Shown: in pieces, positions 1-7,100 of the stretch | How positions within the stretch are numbered: position 1 is the stretch's first letter | Layout of the letters: the number at the start of each line of letters is the position of its first letter | Assembly: GCA_964406515.1 (NCBI GenBank) | Contig: CAYORV010000010.1 | Coordinates: forward strand, 1-16,478 | From: JAGLWP01 sp964406515 | GTDB taxonomy: Archaea > Nanobdellota > Nanobdellia > Pacearchaeales > GW2011-AR1 | Direction: 5' to 3' | Length of the DNA: 16,478 nucleotides | Notes under the pieces: model-generated | Told to the model about the DNA's origin: nothing | Database searches by the model: none | Seen by the model: only the letters and a program-made list of their open reading frames with translations | Made by a program: the position numbers and the translations under genes

Positions 1-266
1 ATGTTTACAAGGGGCAAAAAGTTGTGTTTTTGTTTAAGACTTTAGATTCTTTGGAAATGATGCAAAGGGATTATTCTAAAAAATTATTGAAAGAGATTGT
101 TCCCTTGGTTGAGAAAGTTGTTGTGAGTTTTGCTGTGAGAAGTATGGGAAGTAGACAGAGATTTAGAGCAAATAGAAAATGGTTGTTGGATTTTATTCAG
201 GATAATTTTAAGGTCAAGGATGATTTTGAACTTGGTGGGGAGCGATACATTGTTTTTAGCAAATAG
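1..266 (+). CDS. C-terminal fragment of Rmt/FmrO-type 16S rRNA methyltransferase-like protein
   Basis: The frame is open to the left edge of the window, so this is the 3' end of a longer gene, with 87 complete codons visible and a TAG stop. The visible part reads as the end of a class I SAM-dependent methyltransferase of the Rmt/FmrO family, which methylates 16S rRNA (the known members modify G1405 in the decoding site). What suggests this: a strand-helix stretch KVVFLFKTLDSLE, then VVVSFAVRSMGSRQR, matching the family pattern in which a VSFPTRSLGGR-like strand and loop follow a leucine-rich helix, and a C-terminal FELGGERYIVF resembling the family's closing IGTELIYLI strand. The SAM-binding part lies outside the window, so the assignment rests on remembered family patterns only. 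A GTG at 24 is an internal codon, not a supported start. Other Rossmann methyltransferases are possible. Confidence 0.6.
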   Translation, partial: VYKGQKVVFLFKTLDSLEMMQRDYSKKLLKEIVPLVEKVVVSFAVRSMGSRQRFRANRKWLLDFIQDNFKVKDDFELGGERYIVFSK

Positions 267-267
267 A

Positions 268-277
268 TTTAAATATT
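268..277 (+). promoter_or_regulatory. TATA box of the M16 peptidase gene
   Basis: TTTAAATATT is centred about 25 nt upstream of the ATG at 297, so transcription would start at or next to the start codon (leaderless mRNA). The box begins two bases after the stop codon of the preceding gene. Confidence 0.65.
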
Positions 278-296
278 CTTTTTCTTTTTTCTAATC

Positions 297-1502
297 ATGA
301 AGCCAAAATTTTATAGAAAGGTTTTGAAAAATGGCATGACACTTATTTTTGAGAAGAGAGATATACCTGTTGTGAGCGTGGCGTTTGCTGTGAGAGCAGG
401 AGGAATTAATGAATCTGCGGATGAGAAGGGAATTTCCCATTTCATTGAGCACTTGTTGTATAAAGGAACACCCACTAGGAATGCTCAGAAGATTGCAGAA
501 GAAATAGAGAGAAATGGTGGGGAGTTGAATGGATTTACTGATGAGGCGATTACTGCTTATTGGTGTAGGATGCCGAGCAAACACATTGATGTTGCGCTTG
601 ATGTTTTGAGTGATATGATTAAGAATCCCTTGCTTGATGAAAAAGAATTAGAAAAAGAGAGAGAAGTTATTTTTGAGGAAATTAAAATGTACCATGATAC
701 TCCCCGAATGCATGCCCTCACTGAAATTAAAGAAACCCTTTATAGTGGGGCTTTTGGAATGAATTTGGCTGGGACGATTAAAACAATGAGTTCGATTGAT
801 CGAAAGAAAATGGTTGAAAAATTTGAACAAGTTTATAGACCGAATAATATGATTTTGTGTATAGTGGGTGATGCAAGTTTTGAAAAAATTGTTAAATTTG
901 CTGAAAAGAATTTTGTTAAGGAGAAAGGAAGCGTTCCTAAACAAAAATTTGAATTAAAGAATGAATTAAGAATTGAGAAAAGAAAAGGAATTGATCAAGC
1001 TAATTTGGTTTTCGCTTATCATAGTCCTTTTGCAGGAGATAAGAAAAGTCACGCTGCGCAAGTTTTGAGTATTTTGATGGCAGGAGGAATGTCTTCTAGA
1101 TTGTTTCAAGAAATAAGAGAAAAGAGAAATCTTGCATATGCTGTTAAAGGAGATTGTGATATTGCAAAAGATTATGCTTATAGTTTAATTTATGTCGGAA
1201 CAACAAAAGAAAATGTGGATATTGTCAAGAAACTTATTTTAGAAGAATTTGATAAAGTTGCGAAGAATTTGAATGAGAGAGAATTAAAAGAAATCAAGGA
1301 GCAAATTATTGGGAATCATTTGATTTCTATGGAAGATTCTCAGAACCAGATGGTAAATTTGCTTGCTTATGAAATTGATGGTAATGCAAAGGAGTTTTAT
1401 GATTATGAGAAAAATATTTCTGCAGTAAATTTGAAAGATGTTAAGGAATTAGCGAAAAAGGCGAAAGAGAAGTTTAGTTTTTTTGCTTTGGTGCCTGAAT
1501 AA
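297..1502 (+). CDS. M16 family zinc metallopeptidase (M16B-like)
   Basis: A 401-residue zinc peptidase of the pitrilysin/processing-peptidase family (M16), which degrades peptides or processes proteins inside a clamshell of two homologous halves. The inverted zinc motif HFIEH is present (H48, E51, H52). The third ligand is E128 in EREVIFEEI, 76 residues after H52, the usual spacing. The C-terminal half keeps the GGMSSRLF ... REKRNLAYAV segment that carries the conserved Arg-Tyr pair for substrate binding. The length is close to the ~420 residues of single-chain M16B proteins, so it probably works as a dimer. No signal peptide or membrane segment is seen, so it should be cytosolic. The start at 297 is set by a TATA box 25 nt upstream. 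The partner and substrate cannot be told from the context: the flanking genes are a methyltransferase-like gene and a ureohydrolase with its own promoter. Confidence 0.93.
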   Translation: MKPKFYRKVLKNGMTLIFEKRDIPVVSVAFAVRAGGINESADEKGISHFIEHLLYKGTPTRNAQKIAEEIERNGGELNGFTDEAITAYWCRMPSKHIDVALDVLSDMIKNPLLDEKELEKEREVIFEEIKMYHDTPRMHALTEIKETLYSGAFGMNLAGTIKTMSSIDRKKMVEKFEQVYRPNNMILCIVGDASFEKIVKFAEKNFVKEKGSVPKQKFELKNELRIEKRKGIDQANLVFAYHSPFAGDKKSHAAQVLSILMAGGMSSRLFQEIREKRNLAYAVKGDCDIAKDYAYSLIYVGTTKENVDIVKKLILEEFDKVAKNLNERELKEIKEQIIGNHLISMEDSQNQMVNLLAYEIDGNAKEFYDYEKNISAVNLKDVKELAKKAKEKFSFFALVPE

Positions 1503-1665
1503 AAAGAACCAAGGTTCTTCTTATGACATCTCCTTTAAGATAGGGTCATGCCTGATAAAGAACCAAAGGTTTCTTTTACGAAACTTCCTTTAAAATAGGT
1601 TCAAGACTGATAAAGAACCAAGGTTCTTCTTATGACATCTCCTTTAAGATAGGGTCACGCCTGAT
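1503..1665. repeat. Three tandem ~54-bp repeats with internal palindromes
   Basis: Units lie at 1503-1556, 1557-1611 and 1612-1665. Units 1 and 3 differ at one base (1549/1658 region, GTCATGCC versus GTCACGCC), while unit 2 is clearly diverged. Each of units 1 and 3 begins with a perfect inverted repeat, AAGAACC-AA-GGTTCTT (1504-1519 and 1613-1628). In unit 2 the arms are AAAGAACC and GGTTTCTTT, which still pair with one bulge. Unit 1 also has a second stem: ATGACATCT (1523-1531) with AGAT and GTCAT (1538-1549), loop CCTTTA and a 3-nt bulge. The array starts directly after the M16 stop codon and ends just before the ureohydrolase TATA box. It could act as a 3' UTR or terminator structure, or as a tandem operator. 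Confidence 0.85.
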
Positions 1666-1666
1666 A

Positions 1667-1676
1667 ATATTAAAAA
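1667..1676 (+). promoter_or_regulatory. TATA box of the ureohydrolase gene
   Basis: ATATTAAAAA is centred about 26 nt upstream of the ATG at 1698, consistent with a leaderless transcript. It directly follows the last copy of the tandem repeat, so a factor bound to the repeats would sit next to the preinitiation complex. Confidence 0.5.
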
Positions 1677-1697
1677 CCCTAATCTTATTCTGTTTTT

Positions 1698-2498
1698 ATG
1701 TATATTGTAAAAGTTCCTGGAATAAATGGTTTAGGAAAAACTAATGGATGCGAGAAAGCTGGAAATGAAATTCTGAAAACTCTTAGGAAAATTCATTCAA
1801 ATGAAGCAGGGATTCCTATTGATGTTGATCTTTTGGATTTAGAGGAAATTCATTTAGATAATGGGAATATTGAAGAAGCTAATGAACTTATTTATAAAAA
1901 CTCCTTGAAGGCGTTTGAAACCAAACCCAAGACGATTTTTTTAGGGGGAGATCATTCGATTAGTTATTCTTTGACTAAGGGATTTTTTGATTATTGCAAA
2001 CAAGAAAGTAAACAACCTTGTTTGATTGTTTTTGACTCGCATCCAGATTGTATGCCTCCAATGAAAGAGCCGACACATGAAGATTGGCTTAGTAAATTGA
2101 TTGAAGAAGGGTTTCCTGCTGAAAATGTGTTGGTTGTTGGTTTGAGGAATTCTTGGAAAACAGAGACAATGTTTTTGAAAGAGAAAAAAATTCAGCAGAT
2201 TAGCATTAATTCAGTTATGGAAGATATAGATAATATTGCAGATACAATTATGGAGTTTACTCAAGGGAAAGAAGTTTATGTTTCTGTTGATATTGATGTT
2301 GTGGATCCTGCGTTTGCTCCTGCCACTGGTTATCCTGTTGCTGGAGGATTGACAAGTCGACAAATGATTTATTTAATTCAAAGATTGAATAAGATTAAAA
2401 CTCTCAAAGGAGTTGATATTGTTGAGATAAATCCTGAAAAGCAAGGAGGAGAAATGACTGTTCAGTTAGGGGCGAAAATTTTGGGAGAATTGATTTAA
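1698..2498 (+). CDS. Ureohydrolase (arginase/agmatinase family)
   Basis: A 266-residue binuclear manganese hydrolase that would cleave the guanidinium group of arginine, agmatine or a related compound, releasing urea. The family's metal-binding motifs appear in order: GGDHS (H86), DSHPD (D113, H115, D117) and SVDIDVVDP (D198, D200), followed by the conserved GGLT and a VEINPE segment. H127 in THEDW lies where arginases carry the catalytic histidine. Two points are unusual: the usual DAHxD motif reads DSHPD, and the protein is some 30-40 residues shorter than typical arginase or agmatinase. Which guanidino substrate is used cannot be decided from these motifs. The start is fixed by a TATA box about 26 nt upstream. 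No decarboxylase or polyamine gene lies beside it in this window. Confidence 0.9.
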   Translation: MYIVKVPGINGLGKTNGCEKAGNEILKTLRKIHSNEAGIPIDVDLLDLEEIHLDNGNIEEANELIYKNSLKAFETKPKTIFLGGDHSISYSLTKGFFDYCKQESKQPCLIVFDSHPDCMPPMKEPTHEDWLSKLIEEGFPAENVLVVGLRNSWKTETMFLKEKKIQQISINSVMEDIDNIADTIMEFTQGKEVYVSVDIDVVDPAFAPATGYPVAGGLTSRQMIYLIQRLNKIKTLKGVDIVEINPEKQGGEMTVQLGAKILGELI

Positions 2499-2610
2499 CA
2501 AAGAGAATATAAATAAGAAAGTAAATTTAGTTTTATATAATGTTTGTAAAGCAAAATATGTTTTTGAGAATAATCTTTTTTAAAAAGTAAAATCTGTTTT
2601 GAAAGATTTA

Positions 2611-2892
2611 ATGGCTTATGAAGAAATTATTGAGAATTATTTAAGGTTGTGTAGAAATGCGTGTAATTTGGGAGGGTATACAAGACTCTCTTGTTCTGAA
2701 GGAGATATTATAGATTCTGTATCCCAGAGATTTGCTGGAAATGGATATAAAGAAGAAAAAGTTTCTCAAGTTATAAAAATCTGTCAGGAAGAAATGTTTA
2801 AAAGTTTAAAGGTTGGAAGACATTTTGGCTGGCCAGATTATCTTGAGAAGGAAATGAAAAGAGGGATTAATACTGCACTTCGAGAAGTTTAA
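2611..2892 (+). CDS. Small protein of unknown function (93 aa)
   Basis: I do not recognise this protein. It is a mostly helical soluble protein of 93 residues with three cysteines near the N-terminal half (C14, C18, C27) and a HFGWPDYLEKEMKRG segment near the end. No signal peptide or membrane segment is seen. The ATG at 2611 is preferred over a TTG at 2599 in the same frame. A T6A5 tract centred near 2582 is about 29 nt upstream of 2611, slightly further than elsewhere in the window. Its last 26 bases overlap the end of the XPF-type nuclease gene on the opposite strand. That convergent overlap argues for tight packing but says nothing about function. Confidence 0.6.
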   Translation: MAYEEIIENYLRLCRNACNLGGYTRLSCSEGDIIDSVSQRFAGNGYKEEKVSQVIKICQEEMFKSLKVGRHFGWPDYLEKEMKRGINTALREV

Positions 2893-3568
2893 AAATTTCT
2901 GCTTTTTTTCCTATGACTTCTGTTATTTCTTCTTCTGAAGCATTGATTATATTTTTTAATGTTTTGAATTTCTCTAAAAGTTTCTTTGCGGTTTTTGGAC
3001 CAATTCCAGGGAAACCTTCTAAGATAAATTGTAATCTTTCTTTTTTATCTAAAGATTTTTTTGAAACATTTAGGGAAAGTTCTTTTGATTTCTTTTTTGA
3101 GAGTATTAAAATAAATTTTGCAGTGTCCTCATAATTTTTTGTGAAAACTATTGGAACTTTATATTTTAATAAAATTGAAAGTAAAAATCCCCTTATTGCA
3201 TTTGGATGGACCCCCTTGATTTCATCATCATTTGCATAAAGTTCTTGTTCCTCTATGCCCTCTATGACTAAAAGTTTGTTTTCATATTGTTGTAGTTCTT
3301 CGAGCTGATTCAGAAGACGTTTATTTAACATAGAAGAAATAAAATCAGAAACAGTTTTTCGTTCTATGGCAACCTCTCCAACTAAATAATCTGCAACTTT
3401 TAATTCTCTGAATTCAACATTAAATCCCAAATGTACAAGTTCTGAAATTAATAATGAATTTTTTTCTCTATAGTCTACTGTTATTTTTTGTTTGGGAGCA
3501 GTGTCCATTCGCCCACCCGCACGAGGTTGAGGTCTTGCAAAGATGTCGAAGAGTGGTTTTGGTTTCAT
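2867..3568 (-). CDS. XPF/Hef-type structure-specific endonuclease (ERCC4 nuclease plus HhH)
   Basis: A 233-residue nuclease that would cut branched DNA (flaps, forks, crosslink intermediates). The ERCC4 nuclease signature is complete: D32 in VDYRE, D60 in ADYL, then ERKTVSD (E69, R70, K71, D75). The usual glycine of GDX(n)ERKX3D is alanine here. A C-terminal helix-hairpin-helix follows, with GFPGIGPKTAKKLL from about residue 185 and a second half reaching the end. This is the nuclease half of euryarchaeal Hef, or the short XPF form, without a helicase. The matching helicase is a separate gene at 9255-10808. Residues 1-27 form an extension encoded by unusually GC-rich DNA. An ATG at codon 21 is possible, but the TATA box about 25 nt upstream of 3568 supports the longer form. 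It converges on and overlaps the 2611 gene, and diverges from the pilin operon. Confidence 0.92.
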   Translation of the reverse strand: MKPKPLFDIFARPQPRAGGRMDTAPKQKITVDYREKNSLLISELVHLGFNVEFRELKVADYLVGEVAIERKTVSDFISSMLNKRLLNQLEELQQYENKLLVIEGIEEQELYANDDEIKGVHPNAIRGFLLSILLKYKVPIVFTKNYEDTAKFILILSKKKSKELSLNVSKKSLDKKERLQFILEGFPGIGPKTAKKLLEKFKTLKNIINASEEEITEVIGKKAEIFKLLEVQY

Positions 3569-3589
3569 TATCCACGTAATTTAATAATC

Positions 3590-3595
3590 TTTAAA
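3590..3595. promoter_or_regulatory. Palindromic TATA box shared by divergent nuclease and pilin genes
   Basis: TTTAAA is its own reverse complement. Its centre is 24.5 nt from the minus-strand ATG at 3568 and 26.5 nt from the plus-strand ATG at 3619. Both distances match the leaderless spacing seen at other genes in the window, so one site may serve two opposite promoters. A second AT-rich box (AATTTAATAA, 3578-3587) could serve a plus-strand start at 3610. Confidence 0.5.
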
Positions 3596-3618
3596 TACAT
3601 TATTCCTCTATGTTGATT

Positions 3619-4119
3619 ATGAAAAAGGGGATTAGTCCGATCATTAGCACTATTCTTTTGATAGTGATGGTTTTGGTAATCGCAAGCATTGTTTTTTCTT
3701 GGAATAGGTACACTCTAAAAACTTCTGAACAAGAAGCGTTAGAACAGAAATTGTGTTCAGAAATTAAGTTTGTTGTTGATGATTTTTGTTATGAAGATAC
3801 AGAAGTATATGATAAAGAAACAGGAGATTTTGAAACAAAAACACATATAAGATTTAATGGAAGGAATGATATTTTGGATTCTGAACTTTATGGTTTTCTT
3901 TTTTTCTTAGATTATGGAGGAACTATAATTTCAACTTCTACCTTGCGGTATAGTGAACTTGGGGGCGGAGAAGCAAAAACATTGTTTACAGATGTTATTA
4001 AAAATGTGCAAAATATAAAAGAGATAAATGTAATTCCAAAAATTAAAACCCATAATAAGATAATTATCTGTGAAACAAATGATAAAACAATTGGAGAAGG
4101 AGAAATTGAACAATGTTAA
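3619..4119 (+). CDS. Archaeal type IV pilin-like protein
   Basis: A 166-residue surface protein with an archaeal class III (prepilin) N-terminus: MKKGISPIIST followed by an unbroken hydrophobic helix to about residue 28. A prepilin peptidase would cut after the short basic leader, near KKG/ISP, leaving the helix to pack into a filament core. The rest is a predicted beta-rich extracellular domain with cysteines near the start (CSE, FCYED), one in the IICET strand and one as the last residue, so disulfides are likely. The ATG at 3619 is preferred over the in-frame ATG at 3610 because the TATA element is 26 nt upstream and the leader then begins MKKG, as in other archaeal pilins. It is the first gene of an operon, and its stop overlaps the start of the peptidase gene by 7 nt. 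Confidence 0.82.
   Translation: MKKGISPIISTILLIVMVLVIASIVFSWNRYTLKTSEQEALEQKLCSEIKFVVDDFCYEDTEVYDKETGDFETKTHIRFNGRNDILDSELYGFLFFLDYGGTIISTSTLRYSELGGGEAKTLFTDVIKNVQNIKEINVIPKIKTHNKIIICETNDKTIGEGEIEQC
4093..4102 (+). promoter_or_regulatory. Shine-Dalgarno-like purine tract for the C25 peptidase gene
   Basis: GGAGAAGGAG ends 10 nt before the ATG at 4113 and lies inside the pilin coding sequence. It supports translation of this operon-internal gene by ribosome binding, in contrast to the leaderless first genes. The start and stop codons overlap as ATGTTAA, which suggests translational coupling. Confidence 0.5.
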
Positions 4120-7100
4120 ATAAGAAGATATTTTTTGTGGTGGGTTTATTATTTTGTTTAAGTTTTGTTTCTGCGGAGATTTCCATATCTCCTTATGAAA
4201 TACTTCAAGATACTTCTGCTACAATTGATATTGATCTTGAAAGTTATAGCGAGAATATTTATTTTTATAAAGAAGGCCAAACATCTGCTTATTATATAAT
4301 TAGTTTAGGTTGTGAGGGAAATCTTTGTTATGAGCCAAAAACTTTTGATTATGTTTTTTCATCTGATTTTTTTAGTATTGGAGAATATAGTTTTGCTATT
4401 TATTCATATGATATTAATGATTGGATGAGTGTTAATTTTGAAATTATTGAAGAGGAAGTGGAAATTTGTACAGATTCTGATGTTACTGAAGAATATCCTG
4501 ATGGTTTTAATCTTTATGTGAAGGGAATTGTACAAGATGAGGGAGAGGATCCTCCACAATCAGAGGATTATTGTTATAATGACGACCAACTTTTTGAATA
4601 CTGGTGTTATTTTGGAGGTGATTCAGGATATGGTGGAGGTCTTTACAATTGTCCAAATGGTTGCGAAAATGGTACTTGTATTGAAGTAGTAGCTTGTACT
4701 GATTCTGATGGGGGAGTTAATTATTGTAAAAAAGGAACTGTTTGTGAGGGAGATGGTTGTTTTACAGATTATTGTCTTGTTGCTGGAGGATCTTTTAATT
4801 ATGTTAATGAGTATTCTTGTGAGAATAATATTCTTGTAAGTGAAGTGAGTACCTGTTTAGAGGGTTGTGAAGACGGAGCTTGTATACGTGTTTTACATCA
4901 TCATAAAATTTGTTATTATGGGGACGTTTTTTGGATTGATAGTTGCAACGATGTAGAAGAATTATTCGAAGAATGTTCAAATGATTGTGTTGATGGAGCG
5001 TGTGTTGAAGAAGAGGCAGAAGATAAATGCTCCACCGATTCTGGTAGTCAAGGTTATTGTGATGTCGAGTGGTCGAGTGTTTGTGAAACTCTGGAGTGTT
5101 CTGAATGTGATTGTTTGGTTGCGTGCGAAGAAGAATGTGCAGTAAATGGATGGCGGGTTGGTTATTGCACTCCCGATATTTGTAGTTGTAGTTCTGCTAA
5201 TGATTGCTTTGATTTACCAGAACCAGAACCGGAGTTAGTTTGTGAAGATGGTACTGCTTATAATACTTGTTCATTAACAAAACCAAAATATTGTGATTCC
5301 TCTGAGAATTTAATTGATAATTGTCAAGAATGTGGGTGTGGTCTATTTTTAGAGTGTAATGATGGGGGTTCTTGTAGTCCTGCAATTCCAATTGCTTCTA
5401 ATACAAAAGTAGATTTATATTCTGATAAAGAAGTTTTTTTAGTTTCAGATAAAGATTGGAGAAATGTTTTGCCTTTTGTTCCTGTCGCTGTTTGGACACA
5501 AGGAGAAGTAATCAATAAATGTCCTTTTTTGATTTATCATGAAGAAGAGTCTGATTTAGATATAGATTCAATAATTTATTTTATGCAACAATACAATCCA
5601 GATAAGGTTACAATTATTGGACAAACACCACAAAAATTAGATGATTTGTTAATTGCAGAACCTGATTTTGGTGCAGGTTTACAAGAAGAGGATATTCAGA
5701 AGATAAGCACTACTGATGCTTTATTTTATTGGGGAGCTTTTGATACAATTGTTTATGTGGAAGATAACTATGAATTGGCTTTGTTGGCTTCAACCTATGC
5801 TTCTTTGATAAATGCACCTTTAATTATTAAAGAAACAGAGAGTGATTCAGCAGGTATTCTTGCTGAAAGAAATGTTATTTGTGTTGGAGATGTTTCTCCT
5901 CAGAGTAATAGCTGTTTTGAAAATTATAACTTAGAAGAATTACAGCAAAAGTACTTTGATGAAACAAATACGAACAAACTCATTTTGATTAATCCCCTTG
6001 ATTGGATTTATTCTATCCATGATGATTATACATTCTTAGATACAAAGTTGGGGATTATTGATGAACTTTATACTAAAATTTCCTTAAGTGCATCAATTCT
6101 TGCTTCTGCAAAACATGAATTAATAATTAGCACAACTGAAACAGATTATCAGTTAATCGATACTTTTACTGAACAAAAAATTAAGGATTTTAATGCAGAT
6201 TATTTGACTATTATGGCATCGGGGAATACAACACCCCATAAGGAATTTAAGGAACCAAGTATTTTGGGGTTTGATATTTATTGGGCATTAGACCCAAGTC
6301 ATTATGCAGACATAGATGGAGATAATGAACCAGATGTTGCTGTAGGAAGAATCGCTGGAATTTCAACATCAGATGTTTCAAGTTATGTTGCTAGAGATTT
6401 ATTTTATGATTCATTTCCTTTAACTTCTAATATGGGATTTATGGCAAGTTCTTTTGTAGGAGTTCTTGCGATTTATACAGATCTTTTAGCTTTTATAAAT
6501 ACCCTAAGAACTTCGGGATATAATACTATTTCTAGAACAGTTCCTGATGAGGGTTATGAGTTTTCTCCTCTTGATTGGGAAAATAAAGACATGATTTATT
6601 ATAGTGATCATGGGGCTCCTTCTTGGGCAGGGATTCGTTCAAGAGATATACCTGAATTAAGTAATTCTGTTATTGCTACTGCTGCTTGTTCAACTGCTTC
6701 TTCGTACGATGAATATTCTTTTTGGGCATTGGCTATACGACAAGGAGCAATTGCATTTGTTGGTTCTGTAGATACCACTTTTTTGTCTACTAATTATAAT
6801 CGGTTTATTAAAAATCTTTATTATAATGATTATCCTACTATGGGAGACGCATTTAAGGATAGTTATTCTTCTCAAAATAACATTGCAATGGCAACCCTTA
6901 TTGGAGATCCAACACTTGAGATTGGACTTGCAAATGCTTGTATAAAAGAAGAAGGAAGTTCTGATGATTTTTGTTCTGAATGTTCTCCTATTGATTTACA
7001 ATGTAGTGGGAAGACTATTAGGGGGAGGTATTTTAGATTTTCAGGAGATAAATGTGTAAAGAAAACTTTTAGAAAGCAGATAGGAGATGAATGTGAATAT

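Noticed and set aside
1595..1611. tRNA T-arm-like string (GGTTCAAGAC)
   Set aside because: No acceptor, D or anticodon stems can be formed around it; it is part of repeat unit 2.
1503..1665. CRISPR array
   Set aside because: The units are directly adjacent with no unique spacers, and the middle copy is diverged along its length rather than in a spacer.
2540..2590. 16-codon leaderless mini-ORF behind a TATA-like box at about 2508
   Set aside because: The peptide (start MFVKQNM, end FFK) has no recognisable features, and short AT-rich frames with nearby TATA-like strings are expected by chance.
5197..5515. Minus-strand frames opposite the Cys-rich part of the C25 peptidase
   Set aside because: They overlap a well-supported exported protein on the plus strand and show no start signals or domains.
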